Shown: in pieces, positions 1 through 4,686 of the stretch
Position numbering within the stretch: position 1 is the stretch's first letter
How the letters are laid out: each line of letters opens with the position of its first letter
Source of the DNA: Eisenbergiella intestinigallinarum
Lineage (GTDB): Bacteria; Bacillota; Clostridia; Lachnospirales; Lachnospiraceae
DNA length: 6,938 nucleotides
Direction: 5' to 3'
Assembly (NCBI GenBank): GCA_019120115.1
Contig: DWVS01000317.1
Location: forward strand, 1-6,938
Position numbers and translations under genes: made by a program
Notes under the pieces: generated by a model
What the model was told of the DNA's origin: nothing
What the model saw: only the letters and a program-made list of their open reading frames with translations
The model's database searches: none

Positions 1-551
1 TGTGTGAACAGAAGTTCCAGGATTCGGAATTCCGTTCCGGTAAGGGCGATCATTTCCCCGTCCCGGCTTACGGACTGGCTGTCCGTATCCAGGACCAGAT
101 CCTGATACCGGATCTGCCCGGGCGCTTCTGCAGGCGTCTGCGGTTTTCCGGCGGACAGAGCGCCGGACGATGAAGAACTGTAATGCTTCGCTCGGCGCAG
201 AAGCGCTTTCACCCGAAACAGAAGCTCCGCGTTGGAAAAGGGTTTTACGATATAATCGTCCGCTCCGGCGGAATAGCCGATCGCTTTGTCGGATTCCCCG
301 GAATAGGCGGTGAGAAAGATCATGGGCGCGTAGGTCTGCTTCCGCAGTTCGGCGCCAGCGGCGAAGCCGGACATCACTGGCATATTGACGTCCAAAATAA
401 ACAGATCGATTGTGTCGTCCGCCTTTTTCAGAACTTCTTCCCCGTTTTCGGCGGAAATGACCTGATATCCCTCTTCTTCCAGAAGCATCCGGAGGACGTT
501 CCGGATTTCCGGATCGTCGTCCGCGATGAGTATTTTCCCGTGAATTTCCAT
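1..551 (-). CDS. OmpR/PhoB-family response regulator, N-terminal part (cut by window edge)
   Basis: This is the start of a two-component response regulator that would be phosphorylated by a partner histidine kinase in the cytoplasm and then bind DNA. The reading is open for 183 codons from ATG at 551 to the window edge. Residues 1-120 form a receiver domain: acidic pocket ADDD at 10-13, phospho-acceptor Asp54 in FILDVNMP, Thr81 in FLTAYS, and Lys103-Pro104 in IVKPF. A Ser-rich linker (about 121-143) follows, and then the start of an OmpR-type winged helix (about 145-183) with the typical LTGTEFRILELL segment; the recognition helix is missing because the window ends. The ribosome binding site AGGGGGA (557-563) is 5 bases from the ATG. 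A kinase gene probably follows beyond position 1, which is inference. The gene is separated from the upstream operon by a terminator and has its own promoter. The regulon cannot be told from this sequence. Confidence 0.93.
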   Translation of the reverse strand, partial: MEIHGKILIADDDPEIRNVLRMLLEEEGYQVISAENGEEVLKKADDTIDLFILDVNMPVMSGFAAGAELRKQTYAPMIFLTAYSGESDKAIGYSAGADDYIVKPFSNAELLFRVKALLRRAKHYSSSSSGALSAGKPQTPAEAPGQIRYQDLVLDTDSQSVSRDGEMIALTGTEFRILELLFT

Positions 552-582
552 AAAGATCCCCCTGACTGTCTATTCTGCATCC

Positions 583-611
583 ACTGTACCACAGACCGGC
601 CGGTTTGTCAT
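583..611 (-). promoter_or_regulatory. Sigma-A type promoter of the response regulator gene
   Basis: On the minus strand a -35 box ATGACA (606-611) is followed after exactly 17 bases by a -10 box TACAGT (583-588). A TG one base upstream of the -10 makes it an extended -10. Predicted transcription starts near 576, giving a leader of about 25 bases that holds the AGGGGGA ribosome binding site. The promoter lies downstream of the terminator of the preceding operon, so the regulator appears to be transcribed independently. Confidence 0.7.
591..608. promoter_or_regulatory. Palindrome in promoter spacer, candidate operator
   Basis: ACCGGCCGGT (595-604) is a perfect 10-base palindrome. The outer triplets ACA (591-593) and TGT (606-608) are also complementary, so 8 of 9 base pairs of an 18-base dyad match. 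It fills the spacer of the response regulator promoter and touches its -35 box, a position where a bound dimer could block or remodel polymerase. The binding protein is unknown; autoregulation by the response regulator is only one possibility, and OmpR-type proteins more often bind direct repeats. Confidence 0.4.
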
Positions 612-633
612 TGCAATCAGAGCTTTTAGAATG

Positions 634-671
634 AAAAATCGCTGCGGTTCAAAACGGTCTGAACCGCAGCG
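634..671 (-). terminator. Rho-independent terminator after the sigma/anti-sigma operon
   Basis: An 11-base perfect inverted repeat, CGCTGCGGTTC (640-650) and GAACCGCAGCG (661-671), encloses a 10-base loop. On the minus strand it is followed by ATTTTT (634-639). It lies about 35 bases past the stop codon of the 707-2209 gene. Stem strength, short loop and T-run make this a confident intrinsic terminator separating that operon from the response regulator gene. Confidence 0.9.
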
Positions 672-706
672 GCATCGGGGCGCTGTCTGTGTGTCCGCCG
701 AAAAGG

Positions 707-2209
707 TCACTGGACGGCAGTGGTCTGTGAGTCACCGGCCTTTGCGACTACCCGGATTTCCTCCGGATTGGTCTGGGCGGGGATGCTGGCCGTCATGATC
801 TGGAAACGGGCGAGAATGGTATCCCCGATGGCCAGATCGGAAACGGAAAGCTCCGAGCTGCCGTCCAGGCTGAGAACCCTGGTGCTTTCATTTGGAAGCA
901 GATTCAGGCTCTGGTCGGTGACGATGGTTACCTGTCCGTCTTCAGCAGTCTGGATATCCGTGATCTGCGCACAGGTGGGGATGACGGAGTCTTCTGCCAC
1001 CTCGCAGAACACCACAACGGCGTTTGACATGGGAGGGATGCTTCTGGTCATGGCCGGGCTGATGTCGGCGTACAGGGTATCGCCCACCGCGATGTCGGAA
1101 AGCGTCTTCTGGCTGTAATCCTCAGCGGAAAGAATCAGGGTATCCTCCGTGATGTTCAGAAGAACCTGGGGATAAGCCGCTCCTTCCTCGTTATTTTCCA
1201 GCAGAATCTGTCCGTCTTCGATCTGCGTTACCGTTCCGTTAATCCGGATGGAAGAGGGGGTATTTTCCGCGGATTCAACAGAATTCGCGGATCCGGCAGA
1301 ATCTGCGGATTCTGCAGCGGCCGTATCGGAAGCCTTTGCCACGAGGCGGATTTCCTCGGGGCTGGTCTGGGCGGGAATGCTCATGGTCATGATCTGGTAT
1401 TTTGCCAGAATGGTATCTCCGACAGCCAGATCGGAAGCGTCAAGGGTTTCCCCGCCGTCCAGGGAAAGAACAGCGGTGTCCTCTCCGGGGATCAGAATCA
1501 GATCCTGATCGGTGGTGATGCGCAGCGTGCCGTCGTCATCCGTGCTGATATCCGTGATCTGCGCGTAAGTGGGAACGGCAGAATCCTCCGGGATTTCACA
1601 GAAAACGGTAAAGGCGTTTGCCATGGGCGGAAGGCTCCTGGTCATGGCCGGGCTGATGTCGGCGTACAGGGTATCGCCCACCGCGATGTCGGAAAGCGTT
1701 TTCTGACTGCAATCCTCGCCGGAGAGAATCAGGGTGTCCTCCGTAAGGTTCAGAAGAACCTGGGGATAAGCGGCGCCTTCCTCGTCATTTTCCAGCAGAA
1801 TCTGTCCGTTTTCGATCTGCGTTACCGTGCCGTATACGCGGATGGAGGAAGAAGCGGTGTTTTCCACGGCAGCGGTGGAATCTTCCGGGGAAGCGGCAGA
1901 AGGGTCTGTTTCCGTGGAATCCCCGGCTGCGGTTTCCGTGGCGGTAAAGGCCGCTGCTTCCGGTGTCTGCCCGTCAGAAGGCGCCATACGCGACTGAGAG
2001 GCGGCATCACTTCCCTGCGGGGTGCGCAGGGAAGCGGGAAGAACCCTGAGAACGACGAAGCCCAGAACGCAGGCTGCGGCAAGTGTACCGATAGCGGCAA
2101 TCCATTTTTTTTCCATATGTCTCTTTCCTTTCTTTAAACCCTTCTGGACAGCGTCGGAAAGACCGTCCGGCAGAGGGATGTTCTGATAGTTTTCTTTTCC
2201 CTTATTCAT
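707..2209 (-). CDS. Putative anti-sigma factor, single-pass membrane protein with duplicated extracytoplasmic domain
   Basis: This 500-residue protein has a short cytoplasmic start (1-35; the segment around NIPLPDGLSDAVQKGLKKGK resembles the N-termini of clostridial membrane anti-sigma factors), one membrane helix (about 36-58), an Ala/Ser/Thr/Glu-rich linker (about 63-120), and two outside repeats, residues 121-294 and 319-492, joined by a low-complexity linker. By eye the repeats are about 76% identical (133 of 174 positions). Each splits into two related halves carrying a (D)xAVGDT-type motif followed by an SPAMTRSLPP or QIMTMSIPAQ motif, giving four beta-rich modules. I recognise this motif from clostridial secreted proteins but cannot name a Pfam family. 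The gene lies 24 bases after an ECF sigma gene, with ribosome binding site AAAGGAG (2219-2225) 9 bases before the ATG, which supports co-transcription and an anti-sigma role. That role is inferred from position and topology; no DUF3298-like lysozyme-sensing domain is evident. A membrane protein of other function in the sigma operon is the alternative. Confidence 0.72.
   Translation of the reverse strand: MNKGKENYQNIPLPDGLSDAVQKGLKKGKRHMEKKWIAAIGTLAAACVLGFVVLRVLPASLRTPQGSDAASQSRMAPSDGQTPEAAAFTATETAAGDSTETDPSAASPEDSTAAVENTASSSIRVYGTVTQIENGQILLENDEEGAAYPQVLLNLTEDTLILSGEDCSQKTLSDIAVGDTLYADISPAMTRSLPPMANAFTVFCEIPEDSAVPTYAQITDISTDDDGTLRITTDQDLILIPGEDTAVLSLDGGETLDASDLAVGDTILAKYQIMTMSIPAQTSPEEIRLVAKASDTAAAESADSAGSANSVESAENTPSSIRINGTVTQIEDGQILLENNEEGAAYPQVLLNITEDTLILSAEDYSQKTLSDIAVGDTLYADISPAMTRSIPPMSNAVVVFCEVAEDSVIPTCAQITDIQTAEDGQVTIVTDQSLNLLPNESTRVLSLDGSSELSVSDLAIGDTILARFQIMTASIPAQTNPEEIRVVAKAGDSQTTAVQ
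734..1255 (-). repeat. Intragenic repeat, copy 2 (residues 319-492 of the anti-sigma candidate)
   Basis: This is the second of two 522-base in-frame direct repeats offset by exactly 594 bases. Bases 1044-1105 are identical over 62 positions to 1638-1699 in copy 1, synonymous sites included. The first half of the encoded repeat (from SSIR to about the SIPPMSNA segment) is better conserved between copies than the second half. Confidence 0.92.
1328..1849 (-). repeat. Intragenic repeat, copy 1 (residues 121-294 of the anti-sigma candidate)
   Basis: This is the membrane-proximal copy of the duplicated ectodomain. It aligns with copy 2 without gaps over 174 codons. Between the copies lies a 24-codon Ala/Ser/Glu-rich linker (1256-1327) that itself looks made of short GCN/TCN-rich units. 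Confidence 0.92.
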
Positions 2210-2233
2210 GCAAATGCGCTCCTTTCTTGAATT

Positions 2234-2719
2234 TCAGGCAAGAATGGCGGTCCGAAGCTTTCCGATGATGCGGTAAAGCCGGGTTTTCACCGTACTTTCC
2301 GGAAGATTCAGGATGGACGAGATTTCCCGGAAGCTCCTGTCCTCGAAATATTTCAGGATGATCAGGGATTTTTCATCCGGAGAAAGGGTGTCCAGCGCCT
2401 GATACAGATCGAGTCTGTCATCCACGGAGAGGTCCTCTTCCCTGGCGGGCAGGGAGTCGTCGGGCTCGTAAAAATCGTACCGGTTCTGTTTTTTCAGAAG
2501 ATCGCAGGCGCAGTTGATGATGATACGGCTCATCCAGGTGTCAAAAAATTCCGGCTTTTCCAGGCGTTTCAGATGGATGAAGCCCCGGTAGGCAGCCTCA
2601 GAGAGAATCTCCAGCGCGTCATGTTCGTTTTTGACGTAGCAGTATGCCAGCCTGTAGAATTTTGCCTGGGATTCCTCCATGCGCCGGGCGAACTGTTTTG
2701 CTGTCATGGAATGGTTCAT
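2234..2719 (-). CDS. ECF-type RNA polymerase sigma factor (SigV-like)
   Basis: This 161-residue protein has the two-domain layout of extracytoplasmic-function sigma factors, which direct RNA polymerase to a small stress regulon when released from a membrane anti-sigma factor. Sigma region 2 covers about residues 14-78, with the DALEILSEAAYRGF helix and the FFDTWMSRIIINCACDLLKK segment that contacts core polymerase and the -10 element. Region 4 covers about 102-156, with LSPDEKSLIILKYFEDRSF followed by the helix-turn-helix EISSILNLPESTVKTRLYR (132-150), which reads the -35 element. Length is normal for the family. The start at 2719 is supported by purine-rich AAAGGA and GAGGGG just upstream. 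A start at Met5 would leave GAGGGG 14 bases away, so it is less likely. The gene leads an operon with the membrane protein downstream. The resemblance to Bacillus SigV-type factors is from recalled motif style, not a search. Confidence 0.93.
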   Translation of the reverse strand: MNHSMTAKQFARRMEESQAKFYRLAYCYVKNEHDALEILSEAAYRGFIHLKRLEKPEFFDTWMSRIIINCACDLLKKQNRYDFYEPDDSLPAREEDLSVDDRLDLYQALDTLSPDEKSLIILKYFEDRSFREISSILNLPESTVKTRLYRIIGKLRTAILA

Positions 2720-2779
2720 TACCCCTCTGTTTCCTTTCTGCCGCCGTGAGGAGGCATATTGTTTTCTGTTTTCACCTAT

Positions 2780-2808
2780 TAGACTGTCCGGGAAGAGAAA
2801 AAGTTTGC
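2780..2808 (-). promoter_or_regulatory. Candidate ECF-dependent (autoregulatory) promoter of the sigma operon
   Basis: On the minus strand GCAAACTTTTT (-35-like, from 2808) is followed after 18 bases by GTCTA (2780-2784). Bacillus ECF promoters typically have an AAC-containing -35 (TGAAAC) and a CGTC-type -10 about 16 bases apart; here the match is AAAC plus AGTC with a 17-base spacer, so it is partial. The site lies 61 bases upstream of the sigma start codon, the right place for positive autoregulation. No equally good sigma-A promoter was found there. Confidence 0.5.
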
Positions 2809-2888
2809 GTTATTTTCAAAAAAATGATAAAAGTTAGTATGGCATTGGAAAGTATAGCATTGGTCGGCATGGAGGTAAAGATTTAAAA

Positions 2889-3698
2889 ATGCGTTTTATC
2901 ATATCCCCGGCGAAAAAAATGAAAACGGATACGGATACCCTTGCGCCCGCCGGACTTCCGGCCTGTCTGGACCGGGCGCAGGAGCTTCTGGACTGGATGA
3001 GAAAAAAGAGCCTTTCCGAGATGAAGGCGGTATGGAAGTGCTCGGATAAAATCGCGCAGGAGGCTTACGAATGGCTGGAGAAGACGGAGCTGAAGCGGAA
3101 CCTGACCCCGGCGTTTCTTTCCTACGAAGGCATTCAGTATCAGTATATGGCGCCTGCAGTGTTTGAGGACGGTCAGTGGGACTATGTGCAGGAGCATGTG
3201 CGCATTCTGTCGGGCTTTTACGGAATTCTGCGGCCGCTGGACGGGGTGGTTCCCTATCGGCTGGAGATGCAGGCGAAGGCGTCAGATGCAGGCAGTCTGT
3301 ACGCATTCTGGGGGCGGAGCCTGTATGAGCGGCTGGCCGCGGAGACGGACTGTATCGTGAATCTGGCATCCAGGGAGTATGCGCTCTGCGTGGAAAAATA
3401 TCTGGAAAAGGAAATGCGGTATGTGACCTGCGTTTTCGGGGAAGAACAGGGAAAGACGGATGCGGGCCATCAGGCCTGTGCCCTGGATGAAGCTCAAAGG
3501 ACTTCTTCGCCTGTGATTCAGAAGGGCACCCACGCTAAAATGGCCCGCGGGGAGATGGTGCGCTTTGCGGCGGAACACAGGATTTCGGCGCCGGAAGGGC
3601 TGAAGGACTTTAACAGACTGGGGTATGAATACCGGGAAGAATATTCGGAAAGAGATCTTTATGTATTCTGCAGGAGTGTTCCAAGTGACAGGGATTGA
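2889..3698 (+). CDS. yaaA: Peroxide stress protein of the YaaA/DUF328 (UPF0246) family
   Basis: This 269-residue cytoplasmic protein begins with the family signature MRFIISPAKKMK. It carries other recognisable family segments in order: FYGILRPLDGVVPYRLEM (110-127), NLASREY (158-164), VTCVF (179-183) and GTHAKMARGEMVRF (213-226), ending with FNRLGYEYREEYS. In E. coli YaaA lowers intracellular free iron and protects DNA during peroxide stress; it is a DNA-binding fold, and the detailed mechanism is not settled. The stretch around residues 186-207, between VFGEE and VIQKGT, looks longer and less conserved than usual for the family and accounts for part of the above-average length. GGAGG (2871-2875) is 13 bases before the ATG, a rather long spacing. 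The gene is divergent from the sigma operon. No strong promoter was found; a weak TTGCGT-N17-TAAAAG (2805-2833) is possible. No clear terminator follows it. Confidence 0.93.
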   Translation: MRFIISPAKKMKTDTDTLAPAGLPACLDRAQELLDWMRKKSLSEMKAVWKCSDKIAQEAYEWLEKTELKRNLTPAFLSYEGIQYQYMAPAVFEDGQWDYVQEHVRILSGFYGILRPLDGVVPYRLEMQAKASDAGSLYAFWGRSLYERLAAETDCIVNLASREYALCVEKYLEKEMRYVTCVFGEEQGKTDAGHQACALDEAQRTSSPVIQKGTHAKMARGEMVRFAAEHRISAPEGLKDFNRLGYEYREEYSERDLYVFCRSVPSDRD

Positions 3699-3700
3699 GC

Positions 3701-3966
3701 GTTACAGTACGGCTGTCAAAGCGGTTTTCGCGTTTTGGGCAGTACGAATTCAGTAAAAGTACGGTTGAAAATGCAGGAGCTGTAATTTTAGCCGTATAAT
3801 TTCCTGAAACTGTACGGTTTTAGAGGGAAAAATGGGCCAGTAACCGTAGGTTTTTCTATATCGATACGGTTATGGATGAAAGTTTCAGGTTTGGAGCGGC
3901 ATATGGCCTGAAATTTGTACCGCCGAAAAAGAGTATTTTGATTTTGGGGCGGTATTGCGATGGCGG
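3701..3966. repeat. Degenerate ~52-bp periodic repeat with inverted TACGGTT/AACCGTA arms
   Basis: In the spacer after yaaA the core TACGG occurs at 3708, 3760, 3813 and 3865, and TACCG at 3918. The spacing is therefore 52, 53, 52 and 53 bases. Between them, inverted cores occur at 3793 (CCGTA) and 3844 (CCGTA). TACGGTT (3813-3819) pairs with AACCGTA (3842-3848), which can also pair with TACGGTT (3865-3871). TACCGCC (3918-3924) pairs with GGCGGTA (3948-3954), a compensated version of the same stem. TTTCAGG (3883-3889) pairs with CCTGAAA (3907-3913). The units are otherwise diverged. The function is unknown. Confidence 0.55.
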
Positions 3967-3983
3967 CGCTAAGTCAGCTGTAT

Positions 3984-4022
3984 TGCCGAGTGGTGACGCA
4001 TCGGCAGGAAGCAGTTAACTGC
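3984..4022 (+). other. Paired inverted repeats upstream of pth
   Basis: TGCCGA (3984-3989) and TCGGCA (4001-4006) form a 6-base stem with an 11-base loop. Directly after comes the perfect 12-base palindrome GCAGTTAACTGC (4011-4022), then GCTGCAGC (4026-4033). No T-run follows, so a rho-independent terminator is not supported. They may be operator or RNA-structure elements, or part of the repeat block to the left. Confidence 0.35.
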
Positions 4023-4034
4023 GCGGCTGCAGCA

Positions 4035-4064
4035 TTGACAGAATCTGTTTCTATGGCTTAAACT
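4035..4064 (+). promoter_or_regulatory. Candidate sigma-A promoter for pth-mfd
   Basis: A perfect TTGACA (4035-4040) is followed after 18 bases by TAAACT (4059-4064), which matches four of six -10 positions. Transcription would start near 4071, leaving about 20 bases of leader before ATG 4092, enough for the GGAGG site. That short leader would also exclude the upstream ATG at 4080 as an efficient start. The -10 is weak. Confidence 0.45.
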
Positions 4065-4081
4065 GAAAAGACACAGAAGAT

Positions 4082-4086
4082 GGAGG
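4082..4086 (+). promoter_or_regulatory. Ribosome binding site that fixes the pth start
   Basis: GGAGG lies 5 bases before ATG 4092. An in-frame ATG at 4080 would place this site inside the coding region and has no site of its own, so 4092 is preferred. Confidence 0.85.
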
Positions 4087-4091
4087 AAAAA

Positions 4092-4679
4092 ATGTTTATT
4101 ATTGCAGGTTTGGGGAATCCCAAAAAGGAATATGAAAATACCAGACACAACGTGGGTTTTGAAGTAATTGACGCCCTGGCGGATCATTACGGCATCCGGG
4201 TGATCGACAGAAAGCACCGGGCGCTGGTGGGAAAAGGCGTGATCGAGGGGCAGAAGGTGCTTCTGGCAAAGCCTTTAACCTATATGAATCTGAGTGGTGA
4301 AAGCCTTCGGGAGATCATAGATTATTATAAGGAAGATCCGGAAACGCAGCTTCTGGTGATCTGTGACGACATCAGTCTGGACGTGGGGCAGCTGCGCATC
4401 CGCAAAAAGGGCAGCGCGGGAGGCCACAACGGGCTGAAGAACATCATTGCCAATCTGGGCACCCAGGATTTCATGCGGCTTCGGGTGGGCGTGGGAGAAA
4501 AGCCTGCGGGACGGGATCTGGCGGATTATGTGCTGGGCCATTTTCCGGCCGCGGAGCGGAAGGTCATGGATGAGAGCGTCCGGCAGGCGGCGGAGGCGGC
4601 TGTGACGGTTCTGACGGAAGGGCCGGATGCGGCGATGAACCGTTATAATCAGAAGCGGAAAGAAATGGAGCAGGAGTAA
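4092..4679 (+). CDS. pth: Peptidyl-tRNA hydrolase
   Basis: This 195-residue cytoplasmic esterase releases peptides from peptidyl-tRNAs that drop off the ribosome, recycling tRNA; it is essential in most bacteria. Starting at MFIIAGLGNP, the family landmarks are all present: Asn9 in GLGNP, catalytic His19 in NTRHNVGF, the PLTYMNLSG substrate loop (61-69), Asp92 in the CDDISLD segment, and GGHNGLKNII (110-119) with Asn113. The C-terminal helix region ends NRYNQKRKEMEQE. Length is typical for bacterial Pth. The start was moved 12 bases in from a possible ATG at 4080 because GGAGG lies between them and because homologues begin M-x-I-I-A/V-G-L-G-N-P. The gene is followed 7 bases later by mfd, whose ribosome binding site overlaps the end of pth. 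This pth-mfd pairing is common in Firmicutes and implies co-transcription and coupled translation. Confidence 0.97.
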   Translation: MFIIAGLGNPKKEYENTRHNVGFEVIDALADHYGIRVIDRKHRALVGKGVIEGQKVLLAKPLTYMNLSGESLREIIDYYKEDPETQLLVICDDISLDVGQLRIRKKGSAGGHNGLKNIIANLGTQDFMRLRVGVGEKPAGRDLADYVLGHFPAAERKVMDESVRQAAEAAVTVLTEGPDAAMNRYNQKRKEMEQE

Positions 4680-4686
4680 AAGCGGG

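Larger units (their letters stand above)
3701..4066 (+). other. Intergenic spacer with one readable but stop-broken frame; possible gene relic or dispersed element
   Basis: The 393-base gap between yaaA and pth contains no convincing gene. One forward frame starting at 3701 stays open except for stops at 3797, 3821, 4016 and 4064. Its longest ATG-started piece is 48 codons (3872-4018), encoding a peptide with YGLKFVPPKKSILILGRY. No ribosome binding site precedes that ATG. The frame differs from that of yaaA, so it is not an extension of it. It could be a decayed gene, a mobile or dispersed intergenic element copied in the genome, or a chance frame over the repeats. I would not annotate a protein here. 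Confidence 0.35.

Noticed and set aside
183..629. 148-codon plus-strand frame over the response regulator and its promoter
   Set aside because: It overlaps antisense to a clear receiver domain and runs through the promoter region; the translation has no family features.
720..1118. Plus-strand frames at 720-1118 and 1248-1508
   Set aside because: They are antisense shadows of the two ectodomain repeats and resemble each other only because the repeats do.
2644..2886. 80-codon plus-strand frame entering the yaaA upstream region
   Set aside because: It overlaps the sigma gene antisense, has no family features, and its last codons (MEVKI) only cover the yaaA ribosome binding site.
3699..3760. 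Intrinsic terminator after yaaA
   Set aside because: Only a 4-base stem (ACAG/CTGT) and a scattered T-rich stretch are present; no GC-rich hairpin with a following T-run was found.
3701..3966. CRISPR array interpretation of the 52-bp periodicity
   Set aside because: Only a 5-7 base core is conserved, units are otherwise diverged, there is no constant 25-40 base repeat with variable spacers, and no cas genes are nearby.
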